Assembly: GCA_043721775.1 (NCBI GenBank)
Contig: JAYSQA010000281.1
Span: forward strand, 1 to 23,519
DNA from: Stagnihabitans sp043721775
Lineage (GTDB): Bacteria; Pseudomonadota; Alphaproteobacteria; Rhodobacterales; Rhodobacteraceae
Direction of reading: 5' to 3'
DNA length: 23,519 bases
A model generated the notes under the pieces. That model was not told where the DNA came from, ran no database searches, and saw nothing but the letters and a program-made list of their open reading frames with translations. The translations under genes and the position numbers were made by a program. Positions 15,138-23,519 of the stretch are shown piece after piece. The stretch's first letter is position 1. Every line of letters begins with the position of its first letter.

Positions 15138-15246
15138 GGCATTGAAGGATAGGTGTATTGTGCAAGTGCAGCAATTGCCTCATGTTTGCCCTGACAGCGA
15201 CGGACCTGACGAAGACACGACAAGCAGGGACAGCGCCAAGGACAAA

Positions 15247-15261
15247 ATGCGAGGCTTATGA
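15247..15261 (+). CDS. Possible 4-codon leader peptide
   Basis: ATG CGA GGC TTA TGA encodes only MRGL. It is preceded by AAGGA at a 4-5 base spacing, a better ribosome-binding site than the one of the following gene. Its stop TGA overlaps the first ATG of the DUF1127 gene (ATGA). It may couple translation or be chance. Confidence 0.25.
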   Translation: MRGL

Positions 15262-15476
15262 TGGCATATGTGAACTCTTCCCGCTCGGCTCAGGTGAGCT
15301 TTTATGATCGTTTCGCCGCTGTGGTGAAAGTGGTCTCTGACCTGATCGAACGCCGCCGTGTCTACAATCAGACGCTGTTCGAACTGAACAACCTGTCCGA
15401 CCGTGACTTGTCCGATCTGGGCTTGAGCCGGTCGACGCTTGCTGAAGTGGCCCGCGAGGCCGCGTACAAAGCTTAA
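15258..15476 (+). CDS. DUF1127 family small protein, CcaF1-like
   Basis: A 72-residue basic protein with an aromatic, helical first half (VSFYDRFAAVVKVVSDLIERRRVYNQ...) and the DUF1127 signature LFELNNLSDRDLSDLGLSRSTL at 42-63. In Rhodobacter sphaeroides the DUF1127 protein CcaF1 is an RNA-binding protein whose gene is co-transcribed with the CcsR small RNAs, and the same arrangement is seen here. Two ATG codons stand in tandem (15258 and 15261); the second is better spaced from GAGG at 15251. Role in RNA turnover or stress response is inferred from that homologue. Confidence 0.85.
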   Translation: MMAYVNSSRSAQVSFYDRFAAVVKVVSDLIERRRVYNQTLFELNNLSDRDLSDLGLSRSTLAEVAREAAYKA

Positions 15477-15486
15477 TCTTGGCCCT

Positions 15487-15930
15487 GACCTGCAATCCTC
15501 CTCCCTGCAGGTCTATGGTTAAGTGCGGCGACACTGTCCTCCTCCCTGGTGTCGTCGCTTTTCTACACCGTCCTGAACAGGACAAACCGCGAGCCGTTCT
15601 GACCGTGACTGACTGAAACACCGTCCCGAACGGGACAGACAAAGACCAGGAATTCTGCGGCCCGCTCCTCCTCCCATGGGTCAATGAACCGGCGGCACCT
15701 TCGACCTCCTCCCCGAGGGTGCCGCCAAAATATTCGCCTGTCCCCGTGCTCCTCCCCGGGGACAGGCAATAGCGGCGGCGCCCAACCTCCTCCCTGGGCA
15801 CCGTCGCGCAATTCGAAGGGCCAGACCTGATGTGGCGCTTCAACGATGTACGCGGGCCCTCTCCTCCTCCCTCGGGCCCCCGGACCAGCGGCGACTTCAA
15901 CCTCCTCCCTGAGGTCGCCGCACCCTTTTT
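15487..15930 (+). ncRNA. Array of eight CcsR-like (cuckoo) hairpin RNAs with CTCCTCCC loops
   Basis: Eight hairpins, each exposing CTCCTCCC in the loop: 15487-15513 (8-bp stem), 15525-15558 (10 bp, one G-U, followed by TTTT), 15659-15682 (weak, 6 bp), 15691-15726 (13 bp, one G-U), 15736-15767 (11 bp), 15772-15807 (13 positions, one G-U and one mismatch), 15854-15879 (6 bp GC) and 15888-15921 (12 bp, one G-U, then five T). Stem sequences differ while loops are constant, so the loop is the conserved function. R. sphaeroides has four such RNAs (CcsR1-4) behind ccaF1. The C-rich loops are complementary to GGGAGGAG, i.e. to Shine-Dalgarno-like sites. Two loop-less hairpins (15570-15583 and 15623-15636) interrupt the array. 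Confidence 0.88.
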
Positions 15931-15945
15931 CAGACAAGATGAAAT

Positions 15946-15970
15946 GGCCCGCTTGTTTGGCGGGTCTTTT
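15946..15970 (+). terminator. Intrinsic terminator of the DUF1127/CcsR transcript
   Basis: A 7-bp stem (GGCCCGC at 15946-15952 with GCGGGTC at 15960-15966, one G-U) is followed directly by TTTT. It lies just beyond the last CTCCTCCC hairpin, which itself has a T5 tail at 15926-15930, giving two terminators in series. Confidence 0.75.
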
Positions 15971-16008
15971 GCATTTCGCAGGCAGGAATGACCTGACCGC
16001 CGGAAGCG

Positions 16009-16050
16009 CCCCCCCCCAGTGGGATATTTGTGCCTGAATGAAGGAGGGTC
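16009..16050. repeat. ATATCCC-type intergenic element
   Basis: A minus-oriented copy: a run of nine C (16009-16017), AGT, then GGGATATTTG and GAATGAAGG. It lies between the hairpin RNA array and the end of the mutase gene, 15 bp past the mutase stop and in the sense direction of that gene. Confidence 0.6.
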
Positions 16051-16064
16051 AGATCGCGCGTGGA

Positions 16065-18188
<2,124 letters not shown>

Positions 18189-18215
18189 GGTTTTGTCCTT
18201 GTTTCGGCTGCGAAG

Positions 18216-18270
18216 CCGGGGGCTGTCTGCCCCCGGACCCCCGAGGATATTTGAACAAGTATGAAAGGGG
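18216..18270. repeat. ATATCCC-type intergenic element with GC hairpin, between pccA and the mutase gene
   Basis: A minus-oriented copy. On the minus strand it reads CCCCTTTCATACTTG, CAAATATCC and GGGGGTC, ending in a perfect 8-bp hairpin CCGGGGGC-AGACA-GCCCCCGG (18216-18236). It begins immediately after the pccA stop codon and fills nearly the whole gap to the mutase start, so it is transcribed within the operon and may stabilise or partly terminate the message. Confidence 0.7.
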
Positions 18271-20274
18271 TCAGGCGAATTCGATGATGATGTCGTCGAC
18301 TTTCAGGCTGCTGCCTGCGGTGGCCCTGATCTTTTTCACCACGCCAGCGCGGGTGGCTTTGAGGATGTTTTCCATCTTCATGGCTTCGACGGTTGCGAGG
18401 GTTTGGCCTTCCTGCACCTCGTCGCCTTCTTCGACGGCAAGTTTCACGAGGAGGCCGGGCATTGGGCAAAGGAGGAATTTCGAGGTGTCGGGTGGCGCCT
18501 TTTCCAGCATGTGCAGCGCCAGCTCGGCGGCGCGGGGGGTGCGGACCAGCACTTTGAGGTCAGCGCCACGCAGGCGGAGGCGGAAGCCCATCGGAATTTT
18601 CGCGACCTTCATCACGAGGGGGTGGCCGTCGACTGTCAGACGGGCGAGGGCTTGGCCGGGCTGCCAGTCAGAGCTGACGCGCAGGTGGGTGCCGTCCTCG
18701 AAGGTTATGGTGGAGCCGCTTGGGTCGGCGGCGATGGTCAGGGGGATTTGCGCGCCCTGCAGGTCGACCACCCATTGGTCACCGACCTTGCGCTTGTGGT
18801 TATCCATCGTGCCCGAAATGCGGGTGCGGCGGATTTCGGCGACGCGGTTCATCGCGGCGGCGGCGGCGGCGACGCGGCGGATCAGGTCGGGGTCAAGCGT
18901 GGCACCCGTGAAGCCGTCGGGGTATTCTTCGGCGATGAAGGCAGTGGTGATGTGGCCGGAAGTGAAGCGGGGGTGGTCCATGACGGCTGCGACGAAGGGC
19001 AGGTTGTGGCCGATGCCTTCAACTTCGAACGTGTCCAGCGCGAGGCGCATTTCTTCGATGGCGGCGAGGCGGGTGGGCCCCCAGGTGCAAAGTTTGGCGA
19101 TCATCGGGTCGTAGTACATGCTGATCTCGCCGCCCTCGAAGACGCCGGTATCGTTGCGGACGATGCCGCCGCGTGCGGTTTCGCCTTCGGCGGGCGGGCG
19201 GTAGCGGGTCAGGCGGCCGATGGAGGGCAGGAACTTGCGATACGGGTCCTCGGCATAGAGGCGGGATTCCATGGCCCAGCCGTGGATCTTGATGTCGGAT
19301 TGGGCGAAGGGCAGCTTTTGGCCATCGGCGACGCGGATCATCTGTTCGACCAGGTCGATGCCGGTGATCAGCTCTGTCACCGGATGTTCGACCTGCAGGC
19401 GGGTGTTCATTTCGAGGAAGTAGAAGTTGCGGTTGCCGTCGACGATGAATTCGACAGTACCGGCGGAAGTGTAGCCCACGGCGCGGGCCAGGGCGCAGGC
19501 CTGTTCGCCCATGGCTTTGCGGGTGGCTTCGTCAAGGAAGGGTGAGGGCGCTTCTTCGATGACCTTCTGGTTGCGGCGCTGGATCGAGCATTCGCGTTCA
19601 TTCAGGTACAGCGTGTTGCCGTGCTGATCGGCGAGGATCTGGATTTCGATATGGCGGGGTTGGGTGACGAATTTCTCAATGAAGATGCGGTCGTCACCGA
19701 AAGCGGCTGCGGCCTCGTTCTTGGAGGATTGGAAGCCCTCGCGGGCCTCATCAGCGTCCCAGGCGATGCGCATACCTTTACCGCCGCCGCCTGCGGAGGC
19801 TTTGATCATCACGGGGTAGCCGATCTCACCCGCGATTTTCACCGCTTCATCGGCATCGGCGATGATGCCCATGTGGCCGGGGACGATGGAAACCCCTGCG
19901 GCCTGGGCGATTTTCTTGGAGGTGATCTTGTCGCCCATCTGCTCGATGGCCGACGACGGCGGGCCGATGAAGACAACGCCCTTGGCCTCTAGTGCAGCCG
20001 CGAAGGTGCGGTTTTCCGACAGGAAGCCGTAACCGGGGTGGACCGCTTGCGCGCCGGTAGCACGGACCGCCTCCATGATCTGGTCGATCACGATATAGCT
20101 TTGGGCTGCGGGCGAAGGGCCGATATGGTAGGCCTCATCCGCCATCTTGACGTGCAACGCACCCCGGTCAGCGTCGGAATAGACGGCCACGGTCTTGATG
20201 CCCATCTTGCGGGCGGTTTTAATGACGCGGCAGGCGATCTCGCCCCGGTTGGCGATCAGGATCTTGGTGAACAC
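18271..20274 (-). CDS. pccA: Propionyl-CoA carboxylase alpha subunit (biotin carboxylase/BCCP)
   Basis: Biotin-containing subunit that carboxylates biotin with ATP and bicarbonate for transfer to propionyl-CoA by PccB. The 667-residue protein starts MFTKILIANRGEIACR (biotin carboxylase N-domain), has the ATP-grasp glycine loop KASAGGGGKGMR near 153-164, FIEKFV and RHIEIQIL, and EMNTRLQVEHPVTE. A linker follows, then a C-terminal biotinyl domain with EAMKMEN, biotin on Lys633. The start is GTG at 20274. The linker length and pairing with pccB and the mutase gene point to propionyl- rather than acetyl- or methylcrotonyl-CoA carboxylase. Confidence 0.96.
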   Translation of the reverse strand: MFTKILIANRGEIACRVIKTARKMGIKTVAVYSDADRGALHVKMADEAYHIGPSPAAQSYIVIDQIMEAVRATGAQAVHPGYGFLSENRTFAAALEAKGVVFIGPPSSAIEQMGDKITSKKIAQAAGVSIVPGHMGIIADADEAVKIAGEIGYPVMIKASAGGGGKGMRIAWDADEAREGFQSSKNEAAAAFGDDRIFIEKFVTQPRHIEIQILADQHGNTLYLNERECSIQRRNQKVIEEAPSPFLDEATRKAMGEQACALARAVGYTSAGTVEFIVDGNRNFYFLEMNTRLQVEHPVTELITGIDLVEQMIRVADGQKLPFAQSDIKIHGWAMESRLYAEDPYRKFLPSIGRLTRYRPPAEGETARGGIVRNDTGVFEGGEISMYYDPMIAKLCTWGPTRLAAIEEMRLALDTFEVEGIGHNLPFVAAVMDHPRFTSGHITTAFIAEEYPDGFTGATLDPDLIRRVAAAAAAMNRVAEIRRTRISGTMDNHKRKVGDQWVVDLQGAQIPLTIAADPSGSTITFEDGTHLRVSSDWQPGQALARLTVDGHPLVMKVAKIPMGFRLRLRGADLKVLVRTPRAAELALHMLEKAPPDTSKFLLCPMPGLLVKLAVEEGDEVQEGQTLATVEAMKMENILKATRAGVVKKIRATAGSSLKVDDIIIEFA

Positions 20275-20324
20275 TTAAGGCTTCCCCCCATGTGCGCGTC
20301 CCTCTGCCGGGGCTGGCGCCAGAC

Positions 20325-20358
20325 AAAAGGCCACCCGGGGCAGCGCCCGGATGGCCTT
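20325..20358 (-). terminator. Intrinsic terminator downstream of the small lipoprotein gene
   Basis: On the minus strand a 13-bp stem (AAGGCCATCCGGG with CCCGGGTGGCCTT, one G-U) is followed by a TTTT run. It lies 47 bp past the lipoprotein stop and about 50 bp before the pccA start, so pccA either needs its own promoter or depends on read-through. Confidence 0.8.
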
Positions 20359-20404
20359 GCGTGCGATGGACTCGCCGCGCGGCAGGCGCCGCGGGGTCAG
20401 TGGT

Positions 20405-20611
20405 TTAGTGGCAATAGCCACGGTCACCGGCAATGGCGCCAAGCACGCCGCCCGCGATGGCGCTTTGTGCAAGGTTGTTGTTGGTTGCCGCCCCAAGGGC
20501 CGCGCCACCGACCGCGCCAAGGGCGGCACAGTTGGAGTTGACACCGCTTTCCATGCATCCTGAAAGGACGACGGTGGCCAGCAAAGCAAGGGCTGCGAAG
20601 GATCTGTACAT
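20405..20611 (-). CDS. Small glycine-zipper lipoprotein
   Basis: A 68-residue predicted lipoprotein. It has a signal peptide of about 18 residues with lipobox LSGC and lipidated Cys19. A mature part follows that is dominated by small residues in a GxxxG-like pattern (ALGAVGGAALGAAT and AIAGGVLGAIAG), as in glycine-zipper envelope lipoproteins. Cys28 and Cys67 could form a disulfide. It has terminators on both sides and is therefore probably transcribed on its own from a promoter I could not identify in 20612-20731. It has no obvious part in propionyl-CoA metabolism. Confidence 0.8.
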   Translation of the reverse strand: MYRSFAALALLATVVLSGCMESGVNSNCAALGAVGGAALGAATNNNLAQSAIAGGVLGAIAGDRGYCH

Positions 20612-20731
20612 GGTGAACTGCCTCTGTTCCGGTTTCTTATGTTCCCTGAATCTGCCGTTTCAGGCGGTTTGGCAAAGGCTGATTTCGGCGATTGGCAAGG
20701 TTCCGCACATGGCGCACGCAAGGCCTTGCAC

Positions 20732-20763
20732 AAAAGGGGCCTGACCCATGACAGGTCAGGCCC
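20732..20763 (-). terminator. Intrinsic terminator upstream of the small lipoprotein gene
   Basis: Perfect 10-bp arms GGGCCTGACC (20737-20746) and GGTCAGGCCC (20754-20763) with a 7-base loop. On the minus strand the stem is followed by CTTTT. It ends transcription arriving from the right, i.e. from the pccB side. Confidence 0.85.
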
Positions 20764-20928
20764 AAGGGGAAGGGAAGGGTAACAGTCGAGACGAAAGAGG
20801 ACGGCGGGTCTGCGAACCTGCGCCCTTCCACCAAGATGGGGCCTGCAAACCCGGCTTTCAAACGGCAATACCGTTCCGCGCAGGGGCTGCGCTGACTTTT
20901 GCCAAAACGTCACGGGCTTGCGCGGAAC
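20764..20928 (-). ncRNA. Structured 3' region or small RNA candidate
   Basis: Between the stop of the acidic-tailed gene and the terminator is a 170-bp stretch without a supportable gene but with secondary structure. There are perfect 10-bp arms GTTCCGCGCA (20873-20882) and TGCGCGGAAC (20919-20928). A 9-bp stem pairs 20845-20853 with 20805-20813 and encloses a GCCC/GGGC stem. Ending in a strong terminator, it could be a 3'UTR-derived small RNA. No known RNA family was recognised. Confidence 0.28.
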
Positions 20929-20933
20929 CATGC

Positions 20934-21344
20934 CTATTCGTCCGCGTCCCCGGGCCAGTCCTCATCACTGTCGCCCCCCAGAACATTGGCCGCACCTTCG
21001 GCAAAGACATCGGGAAAGGCGGCACGGGCGCGGGCCACGTCAATCTTCAGCAACGCGTCATAAGAGGCCGGGTTGAACTGGTCTTCACCCGGCACCACCT
21101 CGCGGCCGAACAGCCAGGACAGGCGGCCGGCATCCAGATTGCCACGTTCAAACGGCTCTTCGCCGAAATACTGCCAAAGCGCCGCCATAAAGCCCGCATC
21201 GGCGCGCTTGTCGGCGGTCTTGCGGTCACGAAACCGCTCGCGTTTGGTCAGCTTGGTGGGGCCATCCTTCATGTTGGCGCGGCGGATGACGAACTGGAAA
21301 TCGGTTCCCGGAAACCGTCCGGGGAAGCCACGATGCTTCAGCAT
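20934..21344 (-). CDS. Conserved-looking hypothetical protein with acidic C-terminus
   Basis: I do not recognise this protein. With the ATG at 21344 (preceded by AAAGG) it has 136 residues: MLKHRGFPGRFPGTDFQFVI at the start, a very basic segment (KDGPTKLTKRERFRDRKTADKR), a central part with LWQYFGEEPFERGNLDAG, and a strongly acidic tail (GGDSDEDWPGDADE). No signal peptide or membrane segment is seen. An earlier ATG at 21401 would overlap the preceding gene by 22 bases and is less likely. It lies third in the pccB direction of transcription and may be co-transcribed with pccB. Codon use looks like that of its neighbours. Confidence 0.7.
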   Translation of the reverse strand: MLKHRGFPGRFPGTDFQFVIRRANMKDGPTKLTKRERFRDRKTADKRADAGFMAALWQYFGEEPFERGNLDAGRLSWLFGREVVPGEDQFNPASYDALLKIDVARARAAFPDVFAEGAANVLGGDSDEDWPGDADE

Positions 21345-21379
21345 AGAGGGGCCTTTCTGGCAGGGGCCTTGGTGGGCAT

Positions 21380-21775
21380 TCAGAACATCTCCCATTGGCA
21401 TTTGCCGTCTTCAATGCTGTAGGAATTGAAGAACTGCGTGGCTTCTGGGTGATCCTCGCCGAAGGGCACGTTCATGTCGGACATCGAGATGATGATCTCC
21501 GCCGGTTGCGGGCCGTTTTTCGGCAGCCGGGGCAAGGCATAGGTGTTGCAAAGCCAAACCATATCGTCGCCTGCGGTGTCGGCGTCAATGGTGCCAGTGT
21601 CGCGGGCGATGTCTGGCGCAAGGAAGCGGTAGCGGATGGCAAGGCCGTCGCTGCCGGGAATGTTGGACAGGGCTTCGATCAGGGTGACCTTCTGGCCTGA
21701 CGGCAAGGTCAGGGCGTCCTCTGCCCGTAGGGGCAAAGGCAGGATCAGGCCAAGAAGGGCAAGCCAGCGCAGCAT
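21380..21775 (-). CDS. Small exported protein of unknown function (DUF6497-like)
   Basis: A 131-residue protein with a cleavable-type signal peptide (LRWLALLGLILPLPLRA, then EDAL) and a mature domain with two cysteines (in MVWLCNTYALP and DGKCQWEMF) that could pair in the periplasm. It resembles a Rhodobacterales family I remember as DUF6497, but this is from memory. The frame opens with TTG at 21778; the ATG at 21775, six bases after AAGG, is the better start. It lies 13 bp after the pccB stop, so it is probably in the same operon. Confidence 0.7.
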   Translation of the reverse strand: MLRWLALLGLILPLPLRAEDALTLPSGQKVTLIEALSNIPGSDGLAIRYRFLAPDIARDTGTIDADTAGDDMVWLCNTYALPRLPKNGPQPAEIIISMSDMNVPFGEDHPEATQFFNSYSIEDGKCQWEMF

Positions 21776-21788
21776 CAATAGCCTTGAG

Positions 21789-23318
21789 TCAGAGGGGGAT
21801 ATTATCGTGCTTTTTCCAAGGGTTGGAAAGCTTCTTGGTCCGAAGGCTGGCGAAGGCCCGCGCCACGCGCTTACGGGTGGCGTGCGGCGTTATCACCTCG
21901 TCGATGAAGCCCTTTTCGGCCGCCACAAAGGGGTTAGCAAAGCGCGCCTCGTAATCTTTCACCCGCGCCGCGATCTTGTCCTTGTCGCCCAATTCTGACC
22001 GGTAAAGGATTTCCACCGCCCCCCTGGCGCCCATCACCGCAATCTCGGCCGTGGGCCAGGCATAGTTGAAATCACCGCGCAGGTGCTTCGATGCCATCAC
22101 GTCATAGGCCCCACCATAAGCTTTGCGGGTGATGACGGTCACCTTGGGCACCGTCGCCTCACCGTAGGCAAACAGCAGCTTGGCACCGTGCTTGATCACC
22201 CCGCCATGCTCCTGCGCCATGCCCGGCATGAAGCCGGGCACATCCACCAGCGTCAGGATCGGCATTTCAAAGGCATCACAAAACCGCACAAACCGCGCCG
22301 CCTTGCGGCTGGCGTCAATGTCCAGACACCCCGCCAGCACCATCGGCTGATTGGCCACGACGCCAACCGACTGGCCCTCGATCCGGATGAAGCCGGTGAT
22401 GATGTTGCCGGCGTAATCCTTCTGGATCTCGAAGAAATCGCCCTCATCCGCCAGCTTGAGGATAAGTTCTTTCATGTCATAGGGCTGGTTCGGATTGTCC
22501 GGGATCAGGGTGTCCAGACTGGGCTCCAACCGTGCCGGATCGTCAAAGAACGGCCGCACCGGCGCTTTCTGCCGGTTGTTGAGCGGCAGGAAGTCAATCA
22601 GCCGCCGGGTTTCCGCCAACGTTTCAATGTCATTCTCATAAGATCCATCAGCGACCGAGGATTTCCTTGTATGGGTCGAAGCACCGCCCAACTCTTCCGC
22701 TGTCACCACCTCATTGGTCACGGTCTTGACCACATCCGGCCCGGTGACGAACATGTAAGAACTGTCGCGCACCATGAAGATAAAGTCCGTCATCGCCGGG
22801 GAGTAAACCGCCCCCCCCGCACAAGGCCCCATGATCAAACTGATCTGTGGCACCACGCCACTGGCCATGATGTTGCGCTGAAACACCTCCGCATATCCGG
22901 CCAACGAGGCGACCCCCTCCTGAATCCGCGCCCCGCCCGAGTCGTTGATGCCGATCACCGGCGCGCCATTCTGAATGGCCATATCCATGATCTTGCAGAT
23001 CTTCTGGGCATGGGTCTCTGACAAAGACCCGCCGAACACCGTGAAATCCTGCGAAAACACATAAACCATGCGCCCGTTGACGGTGCCCCAGCCAGTAACC
23101 ACGCCGTCACCCGCAGGCCGGTCGGCCTCCATGCCGAAATCGGTGCAGCGGTGCGCCACGAACATGTCGAACTCTTCGAAAGAGCCCTCGTCCAGCAGCA
23201 ACTCCACCCGCTCGCGCGCCGTCAGCTTGCCCTTGCCGTGCTGGGCGTCAACCCGGCGCTGCCCCCCCCCCGCCCGAGCAGCCTCTCGGCGCGTCTCAAG
23301 TTCTCCCAGAACGTCCAT
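21789..23318 (-). CDS. pccB: Propionyl-CoA carboxylase beta subunit (carboxyltransferase)
   Basis: Carboxyltransferase subunit that moves CO2 from carboxybiotin on PccA to propionyl-CoA, giving methylmalonyl-CoA. The 509-residue protein shows the family N-terminus (GKGKLTARERVELLLDEGSFEEFD), the acyl-CoA-binding loops VIGINDSGGARIQEGV and IMGPCAGGAVYSP, and the C-terminal half with LVDVPGFMPGMAQEHGGVI and RKAYGGAYDVM. The frame is open to 23429, but the ATG at 23318 follows GGGGAGGGG and matches the usual start. A run of ten G lies in codons near residue 17. First gene of the propionyl-CoA locus. Confidence 0.96.
   Translation of the reverse strand: MDVLGELETRREAARAGGGQRRVDAQHGKGKLTARERVELLLDEGSFEEFDMFVAHRCTDFGMEADRPAGDGVVTGWGTVNGRMVYVFSQDFTVFGGSLSETHAQKICKIMDMAIQNGAPVIGINDSGGARIQEGVASLAGYAEVFQRNIMASGVVPQISLIMGPCAGGAVYSPAMTDFIFMVRDSSYMFVTGPDVVKTVTNEVVTAEELGGASTHTRKSSVADGSYENDIETLAETRRLIDFLPLNNRQKAPVRPFFDDPARLEPSLDTLIPDNPNQPYDMKELILKLADEGDFFEIQKDYAGNIITGFIRIEGQSVGVVANQPMVLAGCLDIDASRKAARFVRFCDAFEMPILTLVDVPGFMPGMAQEHGGVIKHGAKLLFAYGEATVPKVTVITRKAYGGAYDVMASKHLRGDFNYAWPTAEIAVMGARGAVEILYRSELGDKDKIAARVKDYEARFANPFVAAEKGFIDEVITPHATRKRVARAFASLRTKKLSNPWKKHDNIPL
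23262..23271 (-). repeat. G10 homopolymer inside the pccB 5' coding region
   Basis: Ten consecutive G on the coding strand encode part of the ARAGGGQRR segment near residue 17 of PccB. The frame is intact in this sequence. Such tracts are prone to slippage and to sequencing error. Confidence 0.85.
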
Positions 23319-23401
23319 GGGTGCCGCCCCTCCCCGATCCATCTCAGCCTGTTTGCCAGGCTCTGTCCGCGCAACATAGATGTGCCGCGCCGCAGCGGAA
23401 A

Positions 23402-23418
23402 GCAAAATTGTTGCGCAA
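23402..23418. promoter_or_regulatory. Possible regulator site upstream of pccB
   Basis: GCAAAA (23402-23407) followed by the palindrome TTGCGCAA (23411-23418) lies about 85-115 bp upstream of the pccB start. In R. sphaeroides the regulator PccR acts on pccB through TTTGC/GCAAA-type sequences. The resemblance is partial and no promoter hexamers were assigned. Confidence 0.3.
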
Positions 23419-23464
23419 GACCGCGACAAGCTGCCACGACTGTATGCGGTGGGATGCCAAGCTC

Positions 23465-23519
23465 CCCTCTTTCATTTGTTCATAAATATCCCGCGGGGGG
23501 TCTGGGGGGCGCGAAGCCC
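23465..23519. repeat. ATATCCC-type intergenic element at the right edge
   Basis: A plus-oriented copy (TTTCATTTGTTCATAAAT, then ATCCCGCGGGGGG and TCTGGGGGGC). It is nearly identical over its first ~24 bases to the copy at 5152-5196. The following GGGGGGCGCGAAGCCC starts a hairpin that is cut by the window edge. Confidence 0.7.

Noticed and set aside
14991..15257. Heat-shock (RpoH-type) promoter for the DUF1127 gene, expected from R. sphaeroides
   Set aside because: TTGAAG near 15142 has no matching -10 sequence at a proper distance. No hexamer pair was convincing enough to annotate.
15487..15930. Regularly recurring CTCCTCCC looked like a repeat array such as CRISPR
   Set aside because: The repeated part is only 8-9 bp, spacing is irregular, and each copy is the loop of its own hairpin with variable stem, which fits CcsR-type RNAs and not CRISPR.
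20800..20842. tRNA-like segment on either strand (GGTTCGCAGACC; CCTTCCACCA)
   Set aside because: No acceptor stem, D-arm or anticodon arm can be fitted around it.
20637..20861. 74-codon minus-strand reading frame
   Set aside because: It runs straight through the intrinsic terminator at 20732-20763 and has Arg/Pro-rich, non-protein-like composition.

Overview
The window looks like chromosomal DNA of an alphaproteobacterium of the order Rhodobacterales (Rhodobacter/Paracoccus-like). The evidence is the GC-rich coding sequence, the alphaproteobacterial forms of the division genes and of ThyX, a small DUF1127 protein followed by CCUCCUCCC-loop RNAs (the CcaF1/CcsR arrangement known from Rhodobacter sphaeroides), and a propionyl-CoA carboxylase/methylmalonyl-CoA mutase locus. 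Assignment is by recognition of protein and RNA families; no database search was possible.

Layout, left to right. (1) 1-328: a mosaic intergenic stretch with a possible 3' remnant of a transposase, a 28-bp tandem repeat and a double palindrome. (2) 329-1872, minus strand: thyX and, overlapping its stop, an AT-richer gene for a two-helix membrane protein resembling the phage superinfection-exclusion SieB family. (3) 2052-4510, plus strand: a surface-lipoprotein/Slam pair (type XI secretion), with inverted-repeat operator candidates upstream. (4) 4583-5011: glyoxalase I, ending in a convergent terminator region. (5) 5241-13102, minus strand: the first half of the division and cell wall cluster, mraZ-rsmH-ftsL-ftsI-murE-murF-mraY, which stops abruptly at mraY. 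Upstream of mraZ lies a ~790-bp non-coding region with a promoter candidate over 10-bp-phased TGGGA/TCCC blocks and a hairpin in the long leader. (6) 13893-14990, minus: Mrp/ApbC Fe-S carrier ATPase. (7) 15258-15970, plus: DUF1127 protein and an array of eight CTCCTCCC-loop hairpins with terminators. (8) 16065-23318, minus: pccB, two small genes, a terminator-flanked small lipoprotein, pccA and the methylmalonyl-CoA mutase gene.

How the genes work together. mraZ to mraY form one compact operon making and cross-linking the septal peptidoglycan precursor (MurE, MurF, MraY, FtsI, FtsL), with the transcription regulator MraZ and the 16S rRNA methyltransferase RsmH first. PccA and PccB carboxylate propionyl-CoA and the mutase converts the resulting methylmalonyl-CoA to succinyl-CoA; the epimerase needed between them is not in the window. 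The Slam protein is expected to deliver its co-encoded lipoprotein to the cell surface. The DUF1127 protein and its hairpin RNAs are probably a post-transcriptional stress-response module.

The most interesting parts are the eight-unit hairpin RNA array, the Slam/TbpB-like pair, the SieB-like gene coupled to thyX, and two families of dispersed intergenic elements: a double palindrome (2 copies) and an ATATCCC-type element (6 copies).
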